Of a stretch of 64,000 nt of DNA, positions 1 through 11,410 are shown piece by piece; the stretch's first letter is position 1, and each line of letters starts with the position of its first letter. Location: assembly GCA_963662155.1 (NCBI GenBank), contig OY759269.1, positions 10,107,600-10,171,599 on the forward strand, written 5' to 3'. The stretch is from Lamellibrachia columna. Its lineage: Eukaryota; Annelida; Polychaeta; Sabellida; Siboglinidae. Made by a program: the position numbers and the translations under genes. The notes beneath the pieces were generated by a model. The model saw only the letters and a program-made list of their open reading frames with translations. It searched no databases and had not been told where the DNA came from.

Positions 1-810
1 AACGTTGGTACCTGACACTGTTTTATATTGCATTAAGTATGTTAACTGCGCATGGTTCGTGATATGGAGAGCTTATTTCAGTCCATACAAATTATGTATT
101 CCGAATCAGTGGATGTCAACGCTGCAATATATCGCCTGCGAAATAGCAGCCAGTGTGAATCCGCCACGAAAGTATTCTGACTCAACTTGATGCACGTTTC
201 CACTATCCAGTTTTAAAAGTTGTCAAAGCCATTACGTTTGTTTGTCTAACAACTAGGTCCGTCAAGCTGACGAACACTTCCGCCCAAACGTACAGCTGTC
301 GGACATTCTGTCGTATGTTACGTTGTATTTCTGGCCCAAACATTTGTCTTTGCGAAAAAACAAAGGGAAGAATTGTTTCAGCAAAAATAGTGTGTCAGTG
401 AAATTTCATCTGGTAGTTGTATTCCGCCCGAATAATGTATATAATAATAATAACTCGGAACAATCGTAGAAAATACGCATATAGCGTTGCTAGTAATTGT
501 ACGGAACTAAGAACTCCTATTGTTCGGAGTTACGTAATCTATATCAAATTACGTAATCTACGTCAATTCGCAAAACTGACGGAGACACGAGGGCCACGCA
601 GACAGTCGTAGTCACAAACTACTTTATCGGACAGACGGAGGTCTTGTTCATAAATAGGATTGCGACATCACGTTGCTGGAAGGAGCAGGTTCCTGACCGT
701 TCATTACGTAAGCAATTTTTTACGATGGCGTTGTTCTGACTCACAGTGAACAGCATAAACATAAAAACGTAACAGCATGGAAACTTGTCCAAATTCATTA
801 CATCTAAAAA
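1..810. other. Unannotated non-coding stretch
   Basis: I see no gene, RNA or transposon here. Short open frames are not supported by composition or motifs. A small direct repeat (TTACGTAATCTA) occurs near 530-560. Confidence 0.6.
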
Positions 811-1280
811 GAGGGAGGGAGGGAGGGAGGGAGGGAGGGAGGGAGGGAGGGAGGGAGGGAGGGAGGGAGGGAGGGAGGGAGGGAGGGAGGGAGGGAGGGA
901 GGGAGGGAGGGAGGGAGGGAGGGAGGGAGGGAGGGAGGGAGGGAGGGAGGGAGGGAGGGAGGGAGGGAGGGAGGGAGGGAGGGAGGGAGGGAGGGAGGGA
1001 GGGAGGGAGGGAGGGAGGGAGGGAGGGAGGGAGGGAGGGAGGGAGGGAGGGAGGGAGGGAGGGAGGGAGGGAGGGAGGGAGGGAGGGAGGGAGGGAGGGA
1101 GGGAGGGAGGGAGGGAGGGAGGGAGGGAGGGAGGGAGGGAGGGAGGGAGGGAGGGAGGGAGGGAGGGAGGGAGGGAGGGAGGGAGGGAGGGAGGGAGGGA
1201 GGGAGGGAGGGAGGGAGGGAGGGAGGGAGGGAGGGAGGGAGGGAGGGAGGGAGGGAGGGAGGGAGGGAGGGAGGGAGGGA
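811..1280 (+). repeat. Perfect (GGGA)n microsatellite, 470 bp
   Basis: About 117 uninterrupted GGGA units, with G-rich sequence on the + strand. The run of GGG triplets spaced by one A is an ideal G-quadruplex-forming sequence, and the homopurine tract can also form triplex DNA. All frames are open, giving artefactual GREG and PSLP repeat ORFs. Confidence 0.98.
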
Positions 1281-1689
1281 CATGCTGACATGACATGACA
1301 AGCTTCTACAAACAAACCTGTGAATATGCCTGCTCAGTTGCACTTATGTCACATTATATGAATTATTTCACATATCGCAATTTAATACGCCCTACATTCG
1401 GTCAACAGTGGTATTACCCCTAACAGAGAATGGAGTGTCAGTTTACAAATGCAATGTTTTTGTGTGAAACACTCCTGCAGCAGCGGATCCAGGGGGTCTC
1501 AAGACCCCCCTCTAGGCCATGGAGGGGGTCGTGTCCGATATTACGGTAAAGGACAATATATATAGGCCTACATCGGAACTAGTGTCAATGAAAAACACTG
1601 AAGTATTACCAGCCGGCTAAAATGAACCCTTCTGTAAGTAGAACAACATATGTGTCGTCCCATCCACCCCCCCCCCGGTTCGTAATTAG

Positions 1690-2067
1690 AAGGACGACCG
1701 ACCGACCGACCGACCGACCGACCGACCGACCGACCGACCGACCGACCGACCGACCGACCGACCGACCGACCGACCGACCGACCGACCGACCGACCGACCG
1801 ACCGACCGACCGACCGACCGACCGACCGACCGACCGACCGACCGACCGACCGACCGACCGACCGACCGACCGACCGACCGACCGACCGACCGACCGACCG
1901 ACCGACCGACCGACCGACCGACCGACCGACCGACCGACCGACCGACCGACCGACCGACCGACCGACCGACCGACCGACCGACCGACCGACCGACCGACCG
2001 ACCGACCGACCGACCGACCGACCGACCGACCGACCGACCGACCGACCGACCGACCGACCGACCGACT
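1690..2067. repeat. Perfect (ACCG)n microsatellite, about 375 bp
   Basis: About 93 uninterrupted ACCG units, each with one CpG, between a poly-C run (1667-1677) and a CT-rich tail (2066-2095). This packs roughly 93 CpG sites into 375 bp of otherwise CpG-poor DNA. The open frames across it (GRSV and TDRP repeats) are artefacts. Confidence 0.98.
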
Positions 2068-2126
2068 CTCTCTCCCTCCCCCCCCTCTCTCTCTCATGTA
2101 AAGGCAAAGGACATACGTATCGTTGA

Positions 2127-2538
2127 GCTAGAGAAGAAGATATTGGTGATTCTGCATTTGGAACAACAGCGCCTCGACTTTGGAATTCATTGCCCGCAGA
2201 CATTCGTAATTCCAAAACCCTAATTTTTTTTAGGAAGTCTTTAAAGACACCTTTTTATTGGTCACTTCAAATATATGTAAATGAAGATAATATTACGTGA
2301 TGGACACTATGGATGGACTATTTGTGATATACATTAATTTTGCATTAGGATTCTCACCAGATTTTAGGGTTTTCTAAATTAGTTTATTTATTTATTTCTA
2401 AAGTAATTTTATTCATTTATTCGGCGTTTACACATGTGTGTTTATATTTAAATAATAATTTATACCATGTGAATAGTATTTTGTACCATGTACAGCGCAT
2501 TGATCCATATAGTGGGAATTAGCGCTTTTAAAAATGCC

Positions 2539-2579
<41 letters not shown>
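2127..2579 (+). pseudogene. 5'-truncated LINE 3' end with (ATT)n tail
   Basis: The frame at about 2140-2260 reads DSAFGTTAPRLWNSLPADIR then NSKTLIFFRKSLKT. This is the typical C-terminus of CR1/L2-like reverse transcriptase polyproteins (APRLWNSLP ... F+..LKT). A 3' UTR follows, ending GTGGGAATTAGCGCTTTTAA...TGCCGT and an (ATT)n tail at 2547-2578. Only the last part of the element was inserted. Confidence 0.75.
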
Positions 2580-3024
2580 GAGAAGAATGTACGTGCACTC
2601 GAAAAAGGCAGCGACAACCTCGAACAATAAACACGTCAGCCCAACTTACGAATTCTCGATGGCGAGGACACCGACACCACAGTACTGGCAGTGATTCACG
2701 ATAAAATGGGTGTCACCCTCCACTCTCACTGCCCGACGCAGAGAGGAGCCACTGCTTAGGCGGAAAGCGTACCGGCAGTCGACCCATCATAGTCAGATTT
2801 CGAACTGAACGAATTCGGGATTACGTGTATCGCGCCTGGTTCACATTAAAGAAACATAACACACAACAACGAAACGCACAAATCTTCCTGAATTCCTGAA
2901 CGAGGACTTGACTGCGCGACGATCGAAACTGGTGTTCGAAACGAGGAAGCTAAAGAAACTAAAGAAGCTGACGGACTGTTGGACGTTCAACGGTAAAGTC
3001 ATGGTGAAGGACCTGGCAAATTAG
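2580..3024 (+). pseudogene. LINE ORF1 (L1-type RRM protein) relic
   Basis: Translated across shifted frames this reads KNVRALEKGSDNLEQ (stop) TRQPNLRILDGEDTDTTVLA, RPIIVRFRTERIRDYVYRAW, FTLKKHNTQQRNAQIFLN, then EDLTARRSKLVFETRKLKK and LTDCWTFNGKVMVKD. This is the coiled-coil end and RNA-binding domain of an L1-like ORF1 protein. It has a stop near 2629, a frame change, and an 8-nt TTCCTGAA duplication at about 2886-2901 that breaks the frame. It abuts the (ATT)n tail of the preceding LINE. Confidence 0.75.
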
Positions 3025-3430
3025 GTAAATGAAATAACATCTGATGACGACCTTCGTCTATATTAAGACAACAACACTTTAGTCGATGCCGTGTTTTCTT
3101 ATACAATAACGTGTTACTGTATACCAGTGATCACTGATTGATTCATTTTCACGACGGAGTGCCCCACTATAGGCATTACTCGGTCCAGCATCACCACATC
3201 ACGTCCAGACGACCTGCTCGATTTAGAACACTTGGGGTTTTAGTTGCAGTGGAATAGCAATTTTGGTATTGTGCAACATAGAATCAATTATTGTGCAACC
3301 CAATACCTCATAAATGTCATAAATGGCCCATTAGGCAATTACTCAGTCAAGCATCCCCACATACAAGATGGCCTGCATTGATTAAGCCCACCGGGTGGAC
3401 TAGCAATGTTGGTATTGTGCAACACCCCAT
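3025..3430. other. Unannotated non-coding stretch
   Basis: Nothing recognisable between the ORF1 relic and the CCAAT-rich duplication. Confidence 0.5.
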
Positions 3431-3434
3431 GATT

Positions 3435-3705
3435 GGCTGTTTTTCATTGGCCCAAAAAGAATTTGCACACCATGTCACCCATGTCAAATGCCAATGTACG
3501 TGCCATCATCATTGGCCCTTTACCGGCCCCTGCTAACAAAACTTTATTGGGCCAATGAAATGACAACATCATTGGCAAATGACTAGCTGTTTTTCATTAG
3601 CCCAATGAGAATTTGCACACTGGGCCATGTCAAATGCCAATGTGCCGACATCATTGGCTCTTTACTGGTCTCAGCTAACAAAACCTCATTGGGTCAATAA
3701 AATGC
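3435..3705. repeat. About 150-bp tandem duplication rich in CCAAT/ATTGG
   Basis: Two diverged copies start with GGCTGTTTTTCATTGGCCCA at 3435 and AGCTGTTTTTCATTAGCCCA at 3585. They share AATTTGCACAC, ATGTCAAATGCCAATGT, CATCATTGGC and GCTAACAAAAC. The stretch contains many ATTGG/CCAAT pentamers on both strands. Confidence 0.8.
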
Positions 3706-3774
3706 CAGTACGTGTGTCTTCTTGAGCCAACGAAGTATGTTTATTGGCTCCTTTACGTCAGTATCCTGTACCTG

Positions 3775-3777
<3 letters not shown>

Positions 3778-3841
<64 letters not shown>
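3778..3841. repeat. (TA)n microsatellite
   Basis: About 62 bp of pure TA dinucleotide, followed by CAGTGTAACTG. Confidence 0.97.
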
Positions 3842-3843
<2 letters not shown>

Positions 3844-5447
3844 TGTAACTGTATCACATTCCTCATTTCATGTGGTCCCTCTGTCAACCCTGGTTAAACC
3901 AACCTTGTATAAAAGATGACATCATGATCACATCATATGAACACTAATTTTTTTTATTCCATTTAACATTCAGAACATTGTATATCTCCTCCAAGATTCG
4001 TGACCGAAACACTTGATAAATCAAACTAATAATTAGTGTAAAGTGTAATTAAAGAAAATGTGGAAACATGGCATCAATTGTCCTTACTCAGCATCTGAGT
4101 TACACAGTCTGTCCGCCAATATCTGTTCCTGTTCATAAACTGAAATAAAAAACTAATAAAATTGTTAATAAGTAAATATCATTCAAAAACATATGCCTAC
4201 ATATATACCAAACAAGTGCAAGAATATACACAGACAACACTATCTATGATTTTGTGAATTGGACGTAGAATACACAGACATTTGCCATCCACGTTAGTTT
4301 AGGGACACAACAGGTGAAATGTAATTTTTTTACTAAATTACTCAAAATGTGTTTCAACCTTATTCTCGTAGCTTTCTATGTTTACTATCCATAAAGTTAA
4401 CTTTTATAACAATTACATACCTCTAAATCAGTTTTGTTCATGGATAAAGCATGCGTCTTTCAAGTAATAAATCCCGTTTTTCAATCTTTGACGGCTGTTT
4501 TAGCTTATTCTTTTCTACACAACTGGCAGAAAAGTGTTAAAGTTACATCAGTAATTGTTGCCAAACAATTATGTTTATTCCAGGCTGTTAAAAAATGATT
4601 GTGTAACAGAATGTATACTGATGACGATTGTGCAAGAATTATAATGATATCTAGGTTCAATAAAGAATGGCATTGATTCTCAATTTGCCTATATTTGCTC
4701 AAAATGGTGGCCATTTTGTTTGTTACCATGGAAACAGGGATCTGGCAGCAAAAAAGTTGAATGTGTTTTACTCAGTAAGACCCACTATACAGTTTGTGCA
4801 GAAACAATTGCACTCACTGTTCAAATTCAAAATATATCATATCAAGCTGAACTGTCTCTCCTTAATAGTAGCCAAGTGAAATGGTTTTGATCACCATCAA
4901 CTATTCCTTATTAACTTATTGATATTTTCTATACTGATTGGTTAAAATGGAGGTTCAATTAACATTTTCATTCATCTCAATTTATATATACTGCGTACCA
5001 TTTGCAATTATTATAGGGTAGCAATAAAATATAATACAATAAGAAAAGCATACTGCGCCGAAATCCTTGTGAACCCAAACTCAGCAACACATCAAACTCA
5101 GCAGCGCATTCAAAACCAAAGGGTTAGGCACAGTGTTCAAAATTAAGGCCTTTTTATCGGCGGCCGCCGATTCGAAATGTGTTCCGAAGATTCAGTTAGC
5201 CAAAATGCGCATGTTATCGGTACCATCCGCCGATTCATCTGGCGGCCACAGCTGTGTCGGAATGTATTAGTGACGAATCACCATTAATGATGCACATTAC
5301 AGTACTTATTAATGTATGCTAATTTGATATAAAATACAATTGTGACAAAATACTTCTTCCTTGCCAGCAACAGATCGCTGCCAAGGTAAAGGTGAAGTCT
5401 CCACAAGCAAGGGAAACCCCTGGTATTTGTAACATGGATGACTATTG
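3842..5447. other. Unannotated non-coding stretch
   Basis: AT-rich with no supported gene. Short open frames at 4505-4879 lack motifs. Confidence 0.55.
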
Positions 5448-6838
5448 CAGACCTGGGGCCGAAATACTTGGTACTTGTGTACTCGAGTACATTTTTGAAA
5501 TACTCCTACTTGTACTCGTAGAAATTATGGTCAAGTACTCGTACTCGTGTTCAATATACTCAGATTTTATGAGTACTTTATGAGTACAACTGAGTACTTT
5601 TTCAGTATGATGTGAAAATTATTTTATTTTTTATTTTATCAAATCATTAACAATTATAACAATAATTTCTAAAAGTATGGTAGCAAATTGTATTACCTGC
5701 ATATGAATCAAATAAAAAAAAAATTCTTGTATGCACCTCAGCTAATTGTATTTTATATATGTTTTCCAATACAGGATCATTAAAAACACTTTTATTAGGT
5801 CAATTCTATTGCAATAACCATTATATTAATTGCAATGTCATAGCCCCTGATTTGTAATAATTATTATTGTTACATTTAGTAGATGTGATTTAATTTTTGC
5901 TTGGTATTGTTTGCTGAGAAGGTGGATTAGCACCTGCCAATGTCCACTGCTCAATATCCCCTTTATACTTTAATCACATTACAAATTGGCACCAGACAGT
6001 CCTTGCACCCCCTGTCTGACATGAGTCACCAAACATCAGAAGAAGAAGACTCAGCTAGCAGTACTTAGCACTTTCACTTGTGAGAGCAACAAAGGCATTT
6101 TATGGCTAACTGATGAATGCCCCCTTCATTGTGGGCTTACTGGACTTCCTGGCTTAATTAAACACACACAAGTATTATAGCCTGGACTGGTAACTAATAC
6201 AGCTATGGATATGAACTAGGGGTTTCTGACTGGGGAAAGAATCAAAAGATGCTGCCTCTTGAAGCGAAGCCTTTGTGGTGTCAATGCATTCAATGTGCAG
6301 AACAGTGATCCAAGGTATGAATTTGTGAAAACTCATCATTAGTTGTGGACTTGTGGTCAGTGCCAGCCACAACATGCCTAACAGTGTTCATTGATTCATA
6401 TATCATATATATTTAATGGTTATATTTCTTTATTTCTTTTCTCTTGTTATGTAGTGCTATAAAATGTGTTTTGAAAAGTATTTTAAATTTAAATGCATTT
6501 TAACCCATATTTCAATGCATACCCTGTACATTTGCATTTGAATGCGAATCGCACCTTTCAACAGAATACAACCCCCAGTTTTAACTCGTGGAAATGTACT
6601 CGTACTCATACTCAGCTTTGAGCAATGCACTTTGTACTCGTACTCAGCCATCACCAATGTACTCGTATTAAGCATAATTACCTCTCAAGAAACTTAGTGT
6701 TCGTTCTGAATATTTCAACTGCATCTTGCAGTCTTCTTCAGCAGGTAATTATGCTTAATATTAATAACGAAGAAACCGGATCATCTATCCATTCATACTC
6801 GTACTTTACTCAAGAAATTGTACTCGGCCCCAGGTCTG
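5448..6838. mobile_element. 1.39-kb element with terminal inverted repeats (hAT-like, non-autonomous?)
   Basis: It starts CAGACCTGGGGCCGAAATAC (5448) and ends GTACTCGGCCCCAGGTCTG (to 6838), which are 18 of about 19 matched inverted repeats. Both ends continue inward into dense GTACTCGTACTC sub-repeats (5475-5600 and 6595-6810). No transposase ORF is visible inside. The flanks GACTATTG and GACTCTCA agree at only 5 of 8 positions if one base is allowed between TIR and duplication, so the target duplication is uncertain. CAG-type termini suggest hAT. Confidence 0.6.
6667..6759 (-). other. 17-bp perfect hairpin enclosing a hammerhead-like core
   Basis: ATTAAGCATAATTACCT (6667-6683) and its exact complement (6743-6759) enclose 59 nt. 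On the minus strand the enclosed part reads CTGAAGA, then a 7-bp stem-loop GACTGCA-AGA-TGCAGTT, then GAAA. This order (CTGANGA - stem II - GAAA) matches the catalytic core of hammerhead ribozymes. The cleavage triplet before the 3' strand of the closing stem is not evident, so this may be a decayed motif. Confidence 0.35.
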
Positions 6839-9596
6839 GGACTCTCAGCAGTTGAATGAGTGGGGGGGGGGGAAGATGGGGCATGTCCACATCTCTAAAA
6901 TGAACTCATAAACATGAATGTGATTGACTATGATTTTAATCAACTCATGACTATGAATGTGAACCCCGATGAACAACTTGGCAATCTGATGGGTGGTGAC
7001 AATTAAACAGTCTATTATTAGAGTGTCTACATCATATTACCTAACAAAAATTATTATCGTTCCAACTTGAGCAGTGCGGATATGCTCCATGCTACCAGTT
7101 GGCGAAGGAAAATAAATTTTTTGTAAACCTGGTTTATGATATTGAGGTTTATTTAAATTATATTGCAGAATTACATTATTTTCTGCATTTAAGCATTTTA
7201 TTTGATAATTTCTTTCATAATTATGGTAATGAAATCAAACCCTGAGTTCAGACATTTGCTATGTTAAGTGCTATTATATAACGCTGTTCTGAAACCACAA
7301 ACCACGTGGAGTGGTCAATAACGTGGTGTGGTCAATAACGTGGTATGGTCAATAACGGGGTGTGCGGATATGCCCCCAACTTCCCCCTAAGCTAAGGAGC
7401 GTAATAACAAAATACTTATATAACCACAGGTAGTGCACTGTACCTTTCTTTTTTCAGTTCTCTGCTTTTATCCCCCATCTCTGTCTACACATCTGTCTCT
7501 GTCTACACATCTGTCTCTGTCTACACATCCGGCCAACCATGTTTTGATCTGCTGTTCTGTCCTGTAGTCAGTGACGACCCATTTCTTTGCTGCAGCTGCA
7601 ACAAAGACGGATATATTAAAACTTCTTTTAAAATTGTATTTAAGCATACACACTCTTTCCGTGAGCCTCTGGCAAGGCCTTTTCAGTTGTAGTGCTTATC
7701 TGCATCTGCATGAGTAAAGACATCGTACACATGAACAACTTTGATCAAACAAAATATCCTGTTTACCAACTGGCAGTGTTTTTCTTAAAAATAAATATAT
7801 TATATCCTAAATCTACACTGCACCTATAAGGGCTGCCACCTATGGAGAATACTTCTGTTTCTCAGCTGCACTTTTGAAAGATAACTAGAGTAATGAAGTG
7901 TGACATCTCCCAATTGTACTAACAACAAGTTGGTTCCAGTCATCTACAGTTCTTTATTGTGGTCTGCTCCTTACAGTAATTTCAACCAAAGTTCTCAAGA
8001 GTATAATTTTGACAATATATAATAGTTTTGGAAGTGTTGTACTGACATGTAACATTATGTGACCAACATCCCAACAGATAATCTAACACAATATGCTTTG
8101 TTAATTGGCATTGCCCATATAGCTTTCATCTTGGAAGTTATTTAAACAGGCAGAATGTCCACTGGGACAAAATGGGAATTTCAGAACCCTTTTATTTTAA
8201 ATTCTGAGTAGTAACATGGCATCGCCTGTTTCCTCCCAGATACATGTTCAGGATAAAAAACTTCAGTGTGAGGTAAGAAGGAGACGAGTGTGAGGCGAGT
8301 GTGAGAATCGTCATCACTACCCTCAACCAATGCTTCATTCTGGTAATTTTCATCAGAGTGGTTTTCTCTATACCGAATGCTGAGACACAACAGCACTTGC
8401 ATGACTGTCAAGATTTGCCGGGAGAGGTTTGTCTGTATCAGTATCTTCAGCGACACCTGTGTTTCCTATATCCAAATGTTCTTCATCTGACACTATATCA
8501 AGCTCTCTTTCTTCCATAACTGCTTTTATCAACTCCTCAGTCATCGTTTTGTCTGGCGATATACAGTGGACCAACATGCACCTTGCCATTAAGAAATAGT
8601 TTAACACCACTTTCCTTTACAATCGTACCTGACGTTGCAAACGAAAGCCTGAAATAATAATTTTTTTGTCTGGAAATCACTTTCACCCCAGCATTGTAGC
8701 CCAACAAATATAAAAACTTATAATTAAATGATACCAATTGGTGCAACATTTTCTATATAGTATAGAGTTCATAATCATGATAGAACATGCCATTTTGAAA
8801 AAAATCTGAAGAAACTATTGCGCAAGAGATCGTTATTCTAAATAACCAAGTTATTTAATCAAATTGTTATAAACATTGTTTTGAATTAAATACCCAGTAT
8901 TAACTTACATAAGTTATGATTATCGAATGATGAAGATGTTTCATCAAAACTACAAAGACACCATTGTTCAAAATTGCTATGCATCTAGAAATGCAATGCA
9001 GTTGCCTAGGATATGCCTATGGCTATGGCAACAAAAAACCCTCACATTTGTGTGAACATTACTATACTGTGCTAGTACAAGTCATTTGTGCTTATATTTT
9101 GTGAGATTTGCTTTGAAATGGATTAGTAGATTGGGGTTTATGTTTACCAGAGATTAAATAGGATTTGAAATGGCTGTTTGAATGGAAAGCCATTTGAACT
9201 TAACATAGGTGAGTTCATATTTGGGAAGTTAGTTTAGGGGGATACAAACCAACTTACTTGCTTTGAAATGGCTTCTATGAGTTGATTTGAGTTAATAGAC
9301 AGGATTAGCAACCACATTTAAGCACCGAACGCCAACGCGAGATCAGGCATCGACTCCAAATCTGGCATCAACTACAAATTTCATGTCGATGTCTAGCAAC
9401 ACATCATTAGCAGTAGTTCTATACCGCATTGTAATAAATATTACATAAAAGTCTATTATAGTGGGAAATTGGTGCACATGCATATAACATTTAGAACCAA
9501 CACTGCTAATTATGTAAATAAATTAAGACTAAGCCTAAGGAGTCCAAGAAAAACTTACTGCATCGCATTACTACTGCAGAAAATATAAGGCATTAT
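6839..9596. other. Unannotated non-coding stretch
   Basis: No supported gene. It holds a 17-bp triplication around GTGGTCAATAACGTGGT (7310-7361) and about three copies of an 18-bp repeat, CTCTGTCTACACATCTGT (7478-7530). A diverged acidic ORF lies on the minus strand at 8368-8610. A short dispersed repeat at 8795-8850 recurs inverted near 14.6 kb. Confidence 0.5.
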
Positions 9597-11340
9597 GGAT
9601 GAATGAGGAAACACTGGATAAAGTGAAGAAGAAACACAGGGCTTGGAAGAAGTACCTATGGACAAAGGAATGGAAGGACTACCTAGATTACAACAAAGCT
9701 AGGAATCAAGCAAGAAGGGCTACTCGACAGGCAGTCCAGACACTAGAGCGGTCCATAGCACAAGAGATTAAAAGTAAACCAAAGCATTTCTGGAGCTATG
9801 GTTTGTCAAAGATGAAAACAAGACCAAGAGTAGCTGATCTCCAAACTGAGGAGAATGCAAACACTAACAACCACCGATAAAGAGAAGGCAGAGGTCCTGT
9901 GTAAATTCTTTAGTGATGTTTTTACTAGAGAAGACCTGATAAATGTTCCAACATTTGAGGAGCATCAGGGAATTGATATTCTAGAGGATATCAACATCAC
10001 CACTGATGATGTTGAGATGAAATTGGAAAACCTCAATATTGGGAAATCACCAGGTCCTGATGGCATACACCCTGTGTACTAAAAGAGCTCACTAAAGAAT
10101 TGAAAATGCCACTGTATGTCATATTCATGAAGTCATTGGATACAGGCATAGTACCAAAAGTCTGGAAAATTGCGAATTTATCACCGATATTCAAGAAAGG
10201 CAGCAGGCATCTAGCGGCAAACTACAGGCCAGTAAGCTTGACCGCAGTGGCGTGTAAAGTCATGGAATCCATGGTCAAGGATGCCTTAATAATAATACAC
10301 ATGGAAAAAACAAATTAATTGCAGACCAGCAGCATGGTTTTATTGCTGGGAGATCATGTATCACCCAGCTAATCTCAACATTGGATGACTGGACCAAATA
10401 TTAGATGATGGCGAATGTGTGGATGCAATATACATGGATTTTAGAAGGCTTTTGACTTGGTACCACCCCAGAGGCTGCTTGCTAGGTTAAAAGGATATGG
10501 AATTAAGGGAAGACTTCTTAAATGGATTGAAACATTTCTCACCTGTCGCCAACGCGGTGTATTAGTCTTGGAACAACATCTTCGTGGTCGTAAGTAGTGA
10601 GTGGGGTACCACAGGGCAGTGTCCTCGGACCTATTCTTTTTATACTGTATATCAATTATATAACTAATGTTGTAAGTTTTGTAACATGTGACATGAAGAT
10701 CTTCGCAGTTGATACAAAAATATATCGCAAAACTTCAACGAGACAATATTGTCTAAATCTGCAGAGAGACCTAGACGGATTGCAGGACTGGCCTGAGAAG
10801 TGGTAGTTACACTTTCACCCAGATAAATGCAAAGTTCTAAGAATTGGACACAGGCACCCAGTATCAGTATGATATTGATGCTGTGGAAGCTGTTCAGAGA
10901 AGAGCTACATGGATGGTCCCAGTACTTAGACATTTAGATTACGAACCTAGACTAACTAACGGTGTTAAATTTACCAACACTGACCTGTCGTCATTTACGA
11001 GATGTTATTGATGTATATAAATATTGCATCACATTTTTACCTTATTGCACGATATGTTTAATCATGACTTATATGCAGGAACACGGGGTGATTCTCTGAA
11101 ACTGTTCAAAGACAGGAGTAAACGGGAAGTAAGGGGGAATTTCTTTAGCTAGAGTCGTTAATCTATGGAATTCAAGCCCGGACACCATCGTCACAGTACC
11201 GTCAGTGAATACGCTAAAAAAAACTGACCTGATAAACACTGGCTAAACCAGGCAGTCAAATATGACTACAAAAGCCAAACTAAGGCAAGCTAAGAGCGGT
11301 ACATAGGCAGATTTGCCTGAAGACCGAAGAACATAAGTAT
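9597..11340 (+). pseudogene. Dead non-LTR retrotransposon (CR1/Jockey-like) reverse transcriptase
   Basis: Fragments in three frames reconstruct the middle and end of a LINE ORF2. The order is a pre-RT linker (WMNEETLDKVKKKHRAWKKY), the RT start (IGKSPGPDGIHPVY), IFKKGSRHLAANYRPVSLTA, then QHGFIAGRSCITQLISTL with an eroded Asp-rich motif, GVPQGSVLGPILFILYINYI, and the eroded catalytic motif FAVDTKIY where YADDTK is expected. After an apparent internal deletion near 10860 come the C-terminal AVEAVQRRATWMVPVLRHLD and GTRGDSLKLFKDRSKRE. Frameshifts near 9870 and 10316, stops, and the lost YADD box show it is dead. Three such fragments of one family occur in the window (here, 13752-14320 and 51740-51960). 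Confidence 0.88.
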
Positions 11341-11410
11341 GTGTGTGTGTGTGCATGCATGCGTGCTTGCGTGCGTGCGTGCGTGCATGCATGCGTGCAT
11401 GCATATATAT
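11341..11410. repeat. TG / GCATGC-type microsatellite
   Basis: Alternating purine-pyrimidine DNA (GTGTGTGTGTGCATGCATGC, GTGCGTGCGTGC), which could adopt Z-DNA. It lies at the 3' end of the LINE at 9597-11340. Confidence 0.9.

Noticed and set aside
619..2215. Arg/Glu/Gly-, Pro/Ser- and Gly/Arg/Ser-rich ORFs over the tetranucleotide arrays
   Set aside because: Pure (GGGA)n and (ACCG)n tracts translate without stops in every frame, so they are not evidence for proteins.
8368..8749. Acidic minus-strand ORFs (EERELDIVSDEEHLDIGNTG)
   Set aside because: Could be a transposase N-terminus or host exon fragment, but frames are broken, no domain follows and no splice structure was found. Left unannotated.
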